This document shows positions 11,001 through 22,555 of a stretch of DNA of 64,000 nt, in pieces. The stretch is taken from positions 620,001 to 684,000 of the forward strand of contig BCIG01000011.1 of the NCBI GenBank assembly GCA_001599915.1, given 5' to 3'. The number at the start of each line of letters is the position of its first letter. Position 1 is the stretch's first letter. A program made the translations under genes and the position numbers. This stretch comes from Symbiotaphrina buchneri (lineage: Eukaryota; Ascomycota; Symbiotaphrinales; Symbiotaphrinaceae). The notes beneath the pieces were generated by a model. It saw nothing but the letters and a program-made list of their open reading frames with translations. It searched no databases and was not told the origin of the DNA.

Positions 11001-13826
11001 TGCATCGTAAGGTATTCAACAAGCGCACCTGTCAACCGCCACGTACGGAGGAAAGTACAAAACGTAGTAAGGTAAGGTACCTACAGATCGTTACCACACT
11101 ATGGGCCGTCCGAAAAACTTACCCTTAGGCGGGTACAACGCATGACTGTGTTTTCAGGCTACAGACAGGTTTACTAAGCACCGCCCCACCCAATCCAAAT
11201 TTGCGGGGCGGCAAGCCAAGTAGTAGTATCGTATGTGGTATGAGTATGATAACTTCGTACTCCTTACAGTACCGGTAGTGCCAAAAAGGGGTTCGGCAAT
11301 ATGGTGTACCGTACACAGGGCGGCTAGCGAAAGCAAGTAAACTGGGTCCGGGGCCTGCCAAAGGACGCAGCTCTCCCGATCCGCCATTCGATTCTCGATC
11401 TTTTGCTGGAGTCGTCCTTCACCCGACGTCATCCATCGACTTTCCCATGCTATTTAGCTACCGAGTAGCACCAGTCAGGTACGAAGTGCGCAAAGGATGA
11501 AAACGCCCTATTTCTACCATGTTCTGCGCCGAAAGTCCCGAACACGAAAACCGCAGTCCTTTTGTTACAGCACGTTATTATTATTATCGTCGTTATTATT
11601 ATTATGAATGTTGGGCATGCGAACGTTCCTTGCCTTCCTTTCCCTGCGTATGAACAACGACCAATTACGGTATGGTAGATATGCAGGGCAAATTGTGGGC
11701 TTTGATTGATTTGTGACCGGGGCAAAGTACCTACCTTAGGTAGATACGAATAGGGGGTACTGTAATGGCGACGAAGCCACGCGGGGCCGCTGCAACGGTT
11801 TCATCGTCTCACCTCTTGCGCATATGGGTTGCTGTACGGAGTACACCTACACAGGCGCCCCCTCTTACACACCGCCCTTTGTATTCGACGGGGTACACTT
11901 CGGTACGACTATTCCGTACGGAAAACAATAAGGTATTCAAGGAACAAAACTTCAGACTATCAAAACCTTGCGCCATCAGGCTTAACGTAAGCAAGTACAG
12001 TAGGTGCACAAAATAATAAGCTTGGAGCACAATGTAACGAGGCGTACGCCGGGCTTGCTGATCAGATCCACAATCGAAAGTCTCCACCACCGAATTCCTT
12101 GGGTGCCCTGGAGTGCCGTATTTTCCTCCATCCCTGCAGGGCCTCCTTGATCGAGTCCACGGACCAAAACACTTTGGGGTTTGCGAAGGCCTTTTGACAA
12201 CTCTGCGCCAGGTACAGCGTCGACCCAATCAGAAGCGGCGGGTGACATCCCCCGCCGTGCTTTTCTTCCTTCCTGCACAAAAGATATCGGACGGAAGAGA
12301 CGGAAGGGATGGACAGCATTTCAAAAGACCTTCAGGGGAAGTCCCCCGTCCAATGATCCCCTCCCGGAAAAGCAGGGAATGACAAAATTACCTTAGCTTG
12401 GGAAACGGTGGCAGGACATCCGTATTATCGTACCTCTAGCTCGGACTCGTCCCTGAGCCAGTTCATCCGTGCACGGATCCTCGAATAAATGCCTACCTTA
12501 ACTGACAGAACATGTGGCAGCCCCGCAACACCAGGGACCCGGTCGTCGTCCGTTCGCAATCCACCTGAACTAACAACGGTGCTGCTGCATGCTAGTGGAG
12601 CCTGTAAGTCTGTGACCCAGTTATTATCAATACCGCCCAGGGTGCTCCCGTAAGACTTGTCATTGATGACCACCCCCACCTGCGACCTTTTGAGACGGCC
12701 GCCGCGTCCCATGCTAGCTTGGACTGGAAAGCATCGCCAGATATCATGACGACAGGTTTGGTGGGATAGGGGAAAAGGTGCTGCGTCACGGATTCTTTTC
12801 CCGCGACTCGGCGCATCCATCATCAGAGAAGGCGTGCAGGCATGTCGATCACGCTCCGGTCTCAACTCGCCCGAATCCGTACTGAGGTACATTCGGAAAA
12901 AGGCAGTATATCTTGCACCGGAGGTCCTTCCGAGCGGCACGTAGTTCCGTATTCCACTTATCCTTCCGTAGGGAGCAACTCGAAGCGTAAGGTACAGATA
13001 AAGGCATGTAAGTAGTAATAATGATAAACCGAGCGCAGCTGGCTACATTGTGGTACGACTGAGACCGAGACCCTAGCTGCGTGTTCCCGGCGGGCCGAGT
13101 GGCGTGAAGGAATACACCTTGGATTCTACTTCGTACCTGGGTTGTGTTCCTCCTCCTGGCAGGCTGGCACATCTTTCATCCGTCCTACGCAGGAATAACA
13201 GAATATTGAGAATGATGAGAGTACCTTAGGTTCGCATATGGCCGGAGGCACGGAACCGCGGACATGCTGAGAGTGTTGCATCTTGATTGGTCCGGTCGTT
13301 AATCCGGCGGCACGTTGTAACGCGGCATAGAAAGGGAAGGATCTCACCTGCAGAGCGGCGAGTCACACATCTTGCTGCAGGTGCGGGGTCTATCAACGCG
13401 GACACCCCTCTAGCAGAGGACAACAATGGCCACGTCTGGGCCCGTCAAAGCGTGACAAGCTCTCTTGCATAACCGTGGAATCATGTCTGTTGCTTCTAGG
13501 ACTGAGAATACTGTTTGGATAACCCTGACCCATAGTTACTGACGTAGGTAGCAGTCAGCCATAGTTTGCTTGAAGCTTTGTCCTCCTCAATGTTCAGTCC
13601 CCGTCACGCTTCGATCTGCCTGAGAGCATTCAACTGGCCGGGCAGCATTTGTTGAGCGCCACATCACTTTGTAGCAGCCCATGTGCATCGAAGCAATGGG
13701 TACTTGAGGGCAGATTCGGAATAACAACTCTTCAATACACGACCGAGAATCCCCCCCCAAACTCCGTTACTATGCAAACGCCTGTAAAGTGGCTCTGAAC
13801 AGACGACAAAACGATGAGTGCACTCA
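8047..13826. other. Long gene-free upstream region of the C2H2 gene
   Basis: About 5.8 kb with no gene I can support. Frames of 60-200 codons occur on both strands (8973-9593, 10643-10951, 12425-12940) but none has recognisable motifs or consistent splice structure. The region is unusually rich in AAGGTA/TACCTT and TACGAAGTA-like words, for example at 9080-9110, 9140-9150, 9632-9645, 10195-10255, 10535-10550, 11065-11085, 11728-11745, 12985-12995 and 13220-13230. It would contain the promoter and possibly a long leader of the C2H2 regulator. A short exon or noncoding RNA could be missed here. Confidence 0.45.
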
Positions 13827-14842
13827 TCACGGCAGTCCTCGTCCCCCATTAACTGCGTTAGCAAGCTGGGATGTATTCGGCCGGTTTTCTGCGGCGGATT
13901 AGATGGGGCTATCGCCAGGATATCGCGGGCATTACTCACCGGCGTATCGCTCATAACTGTCCAAATATAAGTCATCTGTGCTAGTGGTCGCCCTGATGGC
14001 TTCGTTGTCTTCGATTGCATTCATCCAGATACTCCATCGACTGCCCTCCTCCGGATCAGGCCAACCTCGGTAGGGCTTTAGGACCCTTGTCAGGCGAAGC
14101 ATCCAAGGGGCAAATTGCACATCGACAAGGCTCATCTCCGAGCCAAGGAAGAAAGGGCCTGCAGGGTGCGCCGCGTCCACAATCTTGGATATTTCAGTTT
14201 TGAGCTCCTCCGCAGCCTCAACTTGCTTGTCCAACTCTTGGGCTTGCAGACAACGGTAGAAGCCAGGCACGATATTGCGATTGATCTGTGATAAGCATAT
14301 CAGAAACAAATCGTCATCATACCAAATTGCGCTGTACTGCTCACATGGTCTGCCCAAAGACGACAGTGGGCCCGCAATTGAGCATCATTTGGAGGTAATA
14401 ATGGGTTTCCGGCATGGAGATCTTCCAACTAGGATGGAGGTTCAGCATCACGGACATGTGCGGCACAGGAGCACATGCACTTACGTATTCCAGTAGGACC
14501 GTGCTCTCATAGCAACCCCAATTCCCATGGCGTAAAGCTGGCACTAAACCCCTTGGGTTGATTTCCAGTAATTGCTCAGGTTTTCTGTAAGGGTCCACTT
14601 CAATGTACTGGTAGTTCAAACCCTTTGCTTCTAGGGCGACCCATACCCGCTGCACGAAAGGACTGCGAAGTATAGACTGGTCAGCATTGCACTGGCATCT
14701 CATCATGATGGATTGGTTACCAGAAACAGCTGCCAAACAACTTCAATTCCGAGTCCTTCGAATGCTTTTTGACGGTGTTCAGGGCGTTCCCGGTCGCCTT
14801 CTTGTGATAGGTTTTCTTTTCATTTTGACTTTTGTCAGTCAT
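13827..14842 (-). CDS. Glutathione S-transferase, omega-like, cysteine-type active site
   Basis: Cytosolic detoxification or redox enzyme that conjugates or reduces substrates with glutathione. Exons on the minus strand are 14721-14842, 14485-14662, 14345-14428, 13940-14285 and 13827-13888, giving 263 residues. The first 35 residues are Lys-rich. The thioredoxin-fold N-domain begins at LKLFGSCFCPFVQRVW; the Cys41-Pro-Phe motif is the omega-type catalytic cysteine, completed across the first splice junction. NPRGLVPAL and YESTVLLEYLEDL form the glutathione-binding part. The all-helical C-domain follows and ends YERYAENRPNTSQLANAVNGGRGLP, a characteristic fungal tail recovered only when the last 51-bp intron is removed. 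The gene lies 0.3 kb downstream of another minus-strand gene but has its own ATG and no sign of fusion. Confidence 0.88.
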
Positions 14843-15063
14843 GTTGCGCCGTGGATGCGGAAAAGCAAATGAGTGGTTTGTTGAAGCAGGGCGACAACGA
14901 GGGTAAGACGCGAAGCTTCTTTTGCACCAAAGCCGAGTATGAACGGGGAAAGACACAAGCCGAGATGACCTGGTACACTGCCGCAAGGTGATGTCCGCGT
15001 GGGACAAACTCAAAATAGCAGAATACAGAGGTTGATAGACAGGGACCAACGGCATCGCCGGAG

Positions 15064-15097
15064 TAATCAAAGCAAGAGGCTAATCAAAGCAAGAGGC
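15064..15097. repeat. 17-bp direct tandem duplication
   Basis: TAATCAAAGCAAGAGGC occurs twice back to back (15064-15080 and 15081-15097) with no mismatch. It lies between the GST start and the 3' end of the upstream gene. It looks like a simple replication-slippage duplication. Confidence 0.9.
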
Positions 15098-15153
15098 TGT
15101 GTTTGAGCCTCTGCGATCATGAAACGGCGCATAAATTAGAGACGGCGGAACAG

Positions 15154-16364
15154 TCAATATGACGACAACGATCGACAGACAAGCTTTTCGGGTAACAGCC
15201 TTGGCGCGACACTGGCGCTTGTGGAGAAGCTCGCCGTTATAACCAGACCAATTTGAAGAAAAGCAACATCCAGAACCAACTTTAGAAAAACTTCGCTCAT
15301 ATGTCTTACCTCGGTCTTTTTCTTTTCCTTTTCTTCCTTCAACATGTACCTTTGCACACTGTTCTTCTTCACACGATCGCTTTCTTCCAACGTGTGCTTG
15401 TGGGGCCCTGCCACGCCGTCCCCCTTGCCGTTTCCTCCATTGCCGTTGACTCTCTGGATTGTATAATATTTCTGTCCGGCCAGTCCTGGTGGAGCAGGCG
15501 GGATGTCGCTATCTTGAGTGAGGAGACTGAAAGTCTGCTGCTGTTGCTGCATTGGACTAGGTCCCGGCTGGCCAGGCGCAAAGAGGTTATTGGAGCCACC
15601 AGCGTCTAGCTGGTTTCCTCCAAACCCATGAACCATCATAGAGTTTGGGAAATACTCGGTTATCTTTATCTTAACGTCGCATAGATCACGCTCACGTGCA
15701 ACACGCTTGCGTTTCTTTTTGTTTGGATCGTCTGATTTTGGGGTCCCAGGAGGACGGCCCTTGAGGCGGCAGTCCCAGTAGTGGGACACGAACGGCTTGC
15801 GCTTATATCTCTGTGTGGACCGGTGGGAATAGACATTGTCGACGTGGGGAAAGTAAGTTTGAAATCTATTCAAGGCTGTGTCAGACTCTTACACGTGCCA
15901 CCCTGGACTTGAAGGACGTACTCGTCTTCTGAGAGGAATATTGTCTCGTTCACATTGAAGAGCTTTTCCCTCCATTCTGCCAAGTTCGGTGGGTCTGGTA
16001 CTATCTTTGGATTATGGTGGAGTCCACCATTCGACTTGCCAGATCCTTCGACAGCCTGGAAGAAGTCTGGATCTTGTTGGAGCTGAGCCGTAGCGCTTGG
16101 TTGTCCGAACTGCTGACTGCTCGCAGGTGTGCACAGCGACAGCGACGGAGGAAGCATGTTGAATTGCCCATTGTCAGGATGCTGTTGACGCTGAGGCGTG
16201 TGCGGCACTCCATTGTGAAGCTGCTGTTGGAAGACATGCGCCTGCGTGGCAGCGTCCAAGGATTGCAAATCGGATGGGAGGTGGGATGCTAAGGCATGAG
16301 GATGCTGTAGAGCTTGCAAAGCCGCAGGCTGCAGGTTTCGAAGCGCAGTTTCGGTATCCATCAT
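15154..16364 (-). CDS. Conserved fungal protein of unknown function, probably nuclear
   Basis: Exon 1 is 15922-16364 and exon 2 begins at 15865; the 56-bp intron has a GTACGT donor. Joining them restores the block LSEDEFQTYFPHVDNVYSHRSTQRYKRKPFVSHYWDCRLKGRPPGTPK, which I regard as a conserved Pezizomycotina segment although I cannot name a function. Residues 1-105 are Gln/His/Leu-rich. Around 185-208 a KGRPPG motif resembling an AT-hook core is followed by a strong basic cluster (NKKKRKRVARER), which suggests nuclear localisation and perhaps DNA binding. The 3' end is uncertain. Read straight through, the frame stops at 15154 (384 residues), but a good GTAAGA donor at 15309 could splice off the last 50 or so codons, which look unlike protein. 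A cluster of CCAAT boxes lies just upstream. Confidence 0.7.
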
Positions 16365-17324
16365 CCCTGAGCGTCGTGCGTGTGTCTTGGCCCATGCGCA
16401 GTCCGATTATTTACACGATAAGATGCGATAAAAGCGGCGTTTAGTCCAATGGTTCCTTGCTTTGATACTCGATGCGTTCAGGGCGGCGTGAAGTTTGGCG
16501 ATCGGAAGTGCAGGTGTAGATGTTGCAGTCCGCCCACCAATTTTCGCCGTAGGCCAATAGACGGGCGCCGTTGGCCAATGGCTCTACGCCTCTCACCAAC
16601 GGGCCGTTGGCGAATGGCGGCGCTGTTGACCAATGGCGCATGCTGCTTTTATTCACCTAACGAAAAAGTTCGGTTAAGAGAGTAATTGAAAAATTGACGA
16701 TGATAGGGATAAGAGTCATTTGGCAAATACCCTAAGGTAGAGAAACCTTTAAAATCCGGACAGTGACTGTGAGGTTGGAATCTGAAGTTGCAGGGCCGGG
16801 GACGAGGGGTTGGAGTCAAGCTTCAAGGAAGGTGTGGTCCCGGGAGACCTCTCAGTTGAACGTCTCAGTTAGGTGTTTCAGTTAGCAATATAAAAACGGC
16901 TTTCGTTGACGCTAAGTGAGTTGGTCCGAGGGCCCCTTAAATCATCAACACTACGAAGGTATTGATGGCCTCAATTATGATGAAACCATCACTGTCTGTG
17001 GCATTCTGGTCAAATCTCAATAGTTAATGTACCCTCAGGATGCGGCTGTCAATGTTTTCTGTCGATCATGCAGCCGACAGTTGTGGCATCATTTGACACT
17101 GCGGCAAAGCTCCCAACTGGCTCGAGGCTGGCACATCAAACTGATGAGAGTAACTGGCACAGGGGCATTTGCAAGAATAAGTTACTGGTCATGCTGCATA
17201 ACTATCTGTGATGGCACCTCTAAACGCCGACGCCGCTTCCCTGCAGCGTACAATGCGTGCCCAGAGACCCGCATTCAAATCGCCTTAAGCGCAAGGCGGC
17301 ATCTCTATCCCTCCGTCAACGCTC
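16365..17324. other. Intergenic region upstream of the 15-16 kb gene, downstream of eIF3h
   Basis: About 960 bp between the start of one minus-strand gene and the end of eIF3h. It holds the CCAAT cluster listed separately and an AAGGTA at 16734-16739. I see no gene in it. Confidence 0.5.
16446..16634. promoter_or_regulatory. Cluster of five CCAAT boxes, partly inside a threefold repeat
   Basis: CCAAT occurs at 16446-16450, 16537-16541, 16554-16558, 16575-16579 and 16630-16634. Three copies of a looser unit, (C/G)CTGTTG or CCGTTGG followed by (C/G)(C/A)AATGG, lie at about 16568-16580, 16604-16616 and 16624-16635, the middle one mutated to CGAAT. CCAAT is the core bound by the fungal Hap2/3/5 (CBC) complex. 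The cluster starts about 80 bp upstream of the ATG at 16364, so it most likely serves that gene. Occupancy is inferred. Confidence 0.5.
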
Positions 17325-18592
17325 TCAAGGCAACTCACCAGGAAGCAAGTTGTTCTTGACCGCAAACATCTTCCCACTGACAGTTGCCGTAAACCCATCG
17401 ACCTGCCTGGCGTACTGCTCCACCTGTCTGGAGTTCAACAGCCCCTCTAATCTGCTGGGCTCTTGAGGCAACTTGAACAGCCTCGTCCACTCGTCCTCTG
17501 GCAGCGGCGCCTGCTTAGCTGCAACTCTAGCCGCATTTTCTGCCTTCCTCTTTTGTTGCCAAGCAGTGATCTTAGCCTGCTCCCTCCCAAGCTGGCGTTG
17601 GTAGTATTGATAGTTGTTGAGCTCGGTGTAATGTGTCTCGATGCTGTCGAGCAGAAGGTCACAGGACTTTTCGAGGAAAGGGTCGATGGAAAGTTCAAGA
17701 GAGTCAAGGTTCGGGTAAAGAGGGGCCAATGTCTTCTTCGGATCCTTCGAAAGAGCAGCAAGGCTGGCAGGCAAGGGTAGTTCCTCCGCAGAGGGGTTCT
17801 TAGGTAATTGCTGGATGAAAGATGTGAGAAGGAGAGAGTTATGTACGGTGACAGGGAGTTCGACGAAGATATCCTTGTAGGTTAGGTTACTCTTTTGGAG
17901 ACTATCCCGAAGTTAGCAGGCTTAAAGGCACTGAGCAAGATGTGCGGTTACGTACCTTTCGGCAGTGAATTTGCCCTCTTTGTATGCAGCCATGAACGCC
18001 GGGGACAGACGGTAGGCCCGTAGACTTAGGCTGCCCTGGGAACTGCGGCTCACATCATGTACCAATGCAACAGTACGTTCATTCAGCTCCTTTTGGTAGA
18101 AATACTGATTCTCAATGGTGTTGGCATTGACGAAATTTCCCATGCTGGCACTCGTGTACCAGCCAACATTGTTTGCATCCACATTGACCTCCCGGAGATA
18201 TTTGATCATCTCATTCTGGTACACAGTATTGGCCTTTGCCCTCGGGGCCGCAGCCGCGATGTTGGATGCCATGTTCGCGTCGTGGTGCGAGTCGCCTGAG
18301 GGCAGCTCGACCGCGGGAAAGGGAAACGAGTTGGTGATTTGGAGGACACCCTTGGAATCCATCCCGACTATCGAACCAGTTGCTGTCGTGGGAAAGGTCT
18401 GAGAGCAATGTTTAATGATCTTCATGACGACCTAGAAACCTGTCAGACTGCTTCCGTTTCCCAACCAGAAAGGCAAATCGGCCTACCAAAGCCTCCACCT
18501 GGACGGCCTTCAAGGGTGGCTCTTTTCTGCGAGACCGTCAGTATCTAGGCAGCAGATGGACATTAAGACACATACAACAAGTTCTCCGCCAT
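17325..18592 (-). CDS. eif3h: Eukaryotic translation initiation factor 3 subunit H (eIF3h)
   Basis: eIF3h is an MPN-domain (inactive JAMM) subunit of the eIF3 scaffold that assembles the 43S pre-initiation complex in the cytosol. Exons on the minus strand are 18576-18592 (17 bp), 18487-18526 (40 bp), 17956-18431 and 17325-17901, giving 369 residues, the normal fungal length. The two tiny 5' exons give [19 protein letters not shown], leading into [25 protein letters not shown], the diagnostic start of the MPN fold. [39 protein letters not shown] follows. The C-terminal helical region ends NLLPGELP. Introns are 49-55 bp. Confidence 0.95.
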
Positions 18593-19116
18593 GATTATTC
18601 CTCTGTAATTCGCGGAACAGCTGGAACTCTGAGCCTTCAATCTAGAGTCGCTCCCAGATGCGACTTTTTGGATACTTTGGCGAATTTGCGCGATGCGGCG
18701 CAAGGGTAAGAGCCCTTTACGTAAGCTAGTTCAGCCTCAGCTCTCAACCTCAGCCACAGCCACAGCCACAGCCGCAAATCCACCTATCTAGAACCACAGA
18801 GTTCGTGAATCAGTTTCATAGTCGATCCTTGCAAGAAAAGAGGAGCAAGGTCCACTGATGTAGACTCTACGCATGGCATTACTCTACCCACTTTGTCAAA
18901 GTTTGAGCGATTGAATCATTTTAATGCGGTCCATAGCCGACTCTGTGCCATATTATTGAAGCTATCTTATGCTCTATTTTTGAATTGCTTATTTCATGTA
19001 TTACCTCGATTCTCTATCCATTGCTAAGCCAAAGACTTTCTTTGAAAACCGTAACCACCCTTGTTTCTAGAGGATAAAGTTTGGACTTATCAATATTTTC
19101 CTGCGGAGTTGAAAGA
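18593..19116. other. Divergent intergenic region between eIF3h and kynurenine formamidase
   Basis: About 520 bp containing both promoters. A short CAGCCA-type repeat lies at about 18747-18776. No other structure seen. Confidence 0.5.
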
Positions 19117-20047
19117 ATGGAAGTACATGCAGAGCCCGAGCATCTTCAGTACAGCGAAGCGTCAGCATTCAATACAGTCGACATCTTTCTTGCCCAACCA
19201 TCATACGATGGAGATGAGGCACCTAAGATATGGGTGGTGTATGATCCCTCTCCTGCTCAGCAGCCAACAAGAAGTCGCTGATTGCATCTGTTTGAGATAC
19301 AGCTACATCCACGGAGGCGGATGGCGTGATCCGGAGGTGACTGCGAACTCATTCAAACCAGCACTACGGTACCTCCTCAAAGACCCAGTCAGCAGTCGGC
19401 TATCTGGACTAGCTTCAATTGATTATCGGCTCTCTCCACATGTGAAACATCCTACTAAGCCCAGTTCGCCCGAGGATCCAGCAAGGAATGCAAAGCATCC
19501 GCAGCATATCCTGGATGTGTTGGACGCACTCAGATTCTTGCAGAAGGAGTATGGCTTCGGCAGCAATTACATCCTAGTAGGGCACAGCGTTGGGGCTACT
19601 CTTGCCTTCCAGGTGGCTTCGGGCAGATGGGATGCAGGGAGACAGGTTGCACCACCTATCGCCTTAGTGGGCATCTCCGGCATATATGACATTCCTAAAC
19701 TCATACATGACTACCGCGGCATCCCAATCTACAAAGAATTCGTCGAAGGCGCTCTTGGAGACTCCCCTGAGCAATGGGCCGCTGCTTCGCCTGTAAACCT
19801 CGTCAATTGTCCGACCTGGACCGATCCAAGACTGATAGTCATTGCACATTCGGCCAACGATGGGTTGGTCAATGATCAACAGCCAGAAAACATGCTGGAG
19901 GCCCTCAAAAAGGACATGACGAAGAGGCATGGGGATTTGGATGAGCGCAGAGTCGTGTATCTGCCTGTGGACGGTGAGCATGATGATTTATGGGAGAAAG
20001 GGGCGGAGGTGGCTGGGTGCATCGCCGAGGCAATAAAGCTGCTATGA
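19117..20047 (+). CDS. BNA7: Kynurenine formamidase (arylformamidase), alpha/beta hydrolase
   Basis: Hydrolyses N-formylkynurenine to kynurenine, the second step from tryptophan towards NAD. Exons 19117-19238 and 19303-20047 join to 288 residues. The 64-bp intron removes a stop and restores KIWVVYIHGGGWRDPE, which carries the HGGGW oxyanion-hole motif. The nucleophile elbow is GHSVGATLAF. IDYRLSPH follows the classic order of the family. The acid is in IAHSANDGLVN and the catalytic His in GEHDDLWE, so the whole triad is present. An in-frame ATG 36 bp upstream (19081) is possible but adds residues unlike the family. The gene is divergent from eIF3h. Confidence 0.87.
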
Positions 20048-20778
20048 AGTGCTTGCCGTCGCTTTGGACCCAATCTAGGATAATGGGTTAAGTTTATCTT
20101 CTCGTTCAGCGAGAATGTACTCTTGCAGCAATCACAAAGCCACAGGTTGGATATGAAGAAAGTTATGAAGTACAACGATTTGGGAGTTGAGTTGGTCGCT
20201 CCAATGAATGCCGATCTCGCCGCATGTTCGCGCCGGATCGCCGAAACCCGAAAGCGGAACGAATCCCGTCGGGTCGGTGTCCGCAAAAATATGCCTAAAA
20301 GAGGTACGAAATAGCTTAAGTGCCTTAGCAAATGAATGGAGTACTGTACCCAGATGCCGGGTAGGTATACAAAGATGACCTTTGAAGAATTTATCGAGGC
20401 CCTCACAAGATGCTGTAGAGGGATCTGTGGTCTGCCATGTACAGTCGTATCTACCCGTTCAGATATCCTTCAAGTAAAACATCCAGATAGTAGAGGCTCT
20501 GTCTTGTTGGGCGGCTTCGCAAACGACGCCAAAGGTCGATAGAGAGTCACAGGCACGTCCGCACTAGTAGTCATCTAGGCCCGATCGTGGGGCATCATTT
20601 TACCTTCGTAGGTTTGTGTACACATGGTGGGGCTCAGGGACCGCCTTCACCTTTCCAACCTAGGAATCTCTCCCCTCGACTGCCGCAGGACGATTTTCGT
20701 TGCGGTATATAATCCAGCGTCCGCGTGGGTCTTCCCTCTCTCCTCTGAATAGCGACTTATCTGCTTCCACCTGCCACC
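20048..20778. other. Intergenic region upstream of the 2-hydroxyacid dehydrogenase
   Basis: About 730 bp between two plus-strand genes. It contains a TATA-like element (listed), CT-rich stretches at 20730-20750 just before the dehydrogenase ATG, and TACCTTCGTAGG at 20600-20611. No gene recognised. Confidence 0.5.
20706..20713 (+). promoter_or_regulatory. TATA-like box of the 2-hydroxyacid dehydrogenase gene
   Basis: TATATAAT lies 66 bp ahead of the ATG at 20779 and is followed by a CT-rich stretch (CTTCCCTCTCTCCTC), the arrangement common in well-expressed fungal promoters. Inferred from position and sequence only. Confidence 0.5.
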
Positions 20779-22018
20779 ATGACTTCACAGAGACCTAAGA
20801 TCCTGTTGCTAGGCCAGATCGACCAGTAAGTCTTGCGCGCGACTGCACCATGCTGTTCTGGTCCCGGCAATGCCGCAATCGAAGCTGACAATGGCAGTGC
20901 CCACGACGACTGGGCCAAACTGGGGGAGCTTGGAGAGCTCGTCACCCCAAAGTCAACCAACCGGGCGGACTTCATCAAGGAGTGCAAGTCCGGGGCCTTG
21001 GATGGGGTCGTCGCCGCTTATCGGACCTTTGCCTCCGCCAGCATTACGGGCCGCTTCGACGAGGAACTGGTCAGCGTCCTCCCGAGCTCGTTAAAGTGGA
21101 TCGCACACAACGGTATGATTGATCATTAGCTTTACAACCACAACCGAGACGGGGGAACTATGCCGTACATCGGACGCTTTTGTAGTCGCTGACGTATGGT
21201 CGAACAGGGGCCGGATATGATCAATTCGATATCGCGCCGTGCACCGCCAAAGGCATTCACATCTCCAATGTGCCCACCGCTGTCGATGATGCCACGGCTG
21301 ATACCAACATCTTCCTGATCATTGGCGCCCTCCGGGGATTCAATGTGAGCATGATCAACCTCCGAAAGGGCGACTGGAGGGGCAATCCTCCTCCACCCCT
21401 GGGCCACGACCCCGAAGGCAAGGTCCTGGGCATCCTGGGCATGGGAGGCATCGGGAGGAATCTCAAGAAGAAGTGCGAAGCGTTTGGCATGTCTGTCCAA
21501 TACCACAACCGGAGGAAACTCTCCGAGGAGCTGGCTGGTGGTGCCAAGTATGTCAGCTTTGATGAACTGCTCGCTACTTCGGACGTGCTCAGTCTAAATC
21601 TGCCCCTGAGCGTACGTCCATATCTTCCCTGTGCTGCCAGGACCTTTTACATGCGGACGTGTACTCATCTCGAGAACAGAAGCACACCCACCACATCATC
21701 TCCAAGAAGGAATTCGAGAAGATGAAGGACGGCGTGGTCGTCATCAACACCGCCAGAGGTGCCGTCATGGACGAGGCCGCACTGGTGGACGCGCTCAAGA
21801 GCGGCAAGGTCCTCTCGGCAGGGCTGGATGTCTATGAGAACGAGCCCGAGATCCACCCAGGACTCCTCGAGAATCCCCACGTCATGCTGGTACCACATAT
21901 GGGCACCTGGACCTACGAGACTCAGTTGGAGATGGAAAAGTGGAACATTGGAAACATCAGAGCTGCCTTGGAGAAGGGCAAGTTCAATTCTCCCGTGCCG
22001 GAGCAGGCGGACCTGTAA
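20779..22018 (+). CDS. D-isomer-specific 2-hydroxyacid dehydrogenase (glyoxylate/hydroxypyruvate reductase-like)
   Basis: NAD(P)-dependent oxidoreductase interconverting 2-oxo acids and D-2-hydroxy acids; the exact substrate cannot be read from the sequence. Exons 20779-20825, 20898-21112, 21208-21611 and 21680-22018 give 334 residues, a normal length. The Rossmann motif is GKVLGILGMGGIGRNL. NTARGAVMDEAALVDALKSGKVLSAGLDVYENEP carries the conserved arginine and the region of the catalytic Glu. The substrate domain has WIAHNGAGYDQFD (completed across intron 2). The catalytic-His segment is MLVPHMGTWTYET, with His preceding the Gly-rich turn. Introns are 68-95 bp. There is no organelle signal; probably cytosolic. 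Confidence 0.9.
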
Positions 22019-22555
22019 CAGGCCGCTGGACGCTCATCGTAGCAACCATAAGAGAATTACGGAAAATTTGGAGGCTGGACTCATAGAACGGTAGATACCT
22101 AGAGCTGCGAAATACCATAGATATGCGCGACTCCGATTTGCTTCTTCCACTGCGGTGTCCCTCCTCGGAATCAATTGACCAATGCATGTGCCAAGGAGAA
22201 AGCAACATGTGCAAGACGAAGATCACGTCTGCAGGCCAAAGAGGAGACGACGGGCCTGGCCTAGCAATTCAAGTCTACTTTGACAGACACAAGGTGATAC
22301 GTTAGGCTCCTTCTATCTTCTGGTGTCTATGATACAAATACATCGGCTATGAAGAAGCAGGAGCAGTAGGGCTACGAAACGAGATTGCTTTTCGGTGGTG
22401 TACAAGATCGTCGCAATTCGTGGCTGCCATGTAGTGAATGCCCTTCGAGATTCCAGACTCCGCCGCAGTGCAGAAAGAAAAAAAAGCCACAACAACCTAG
22501 CGCCAAGTCATACCATGCCAGGGTGGGACACACCCCAGAAAGAGCCGTGAACGAG
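22019..22555. other. Intergenic space between convergent genes
   Basis: About 540 bp between the 3' ends of the dehydrogenase and the Zn2Cys6 factor genes. I see no gene or strong repeat. Confidence 0.5.

Noticed and set aside
12425-12940. 171-codon minus-strand frame in the 5.8 kb gap
   Set aside because: Composition is chance-like, there are no conserved motifs, and it overlaps other frames of equal quality.
13827-16364. Fusion of the GST with the upstream conserved gene
   Set aside because: A Lys-rich segment at each side could tempt joining, but it would need an intron of roughly 460 bp, and the GST has its own ATG with a normal N-terminus.
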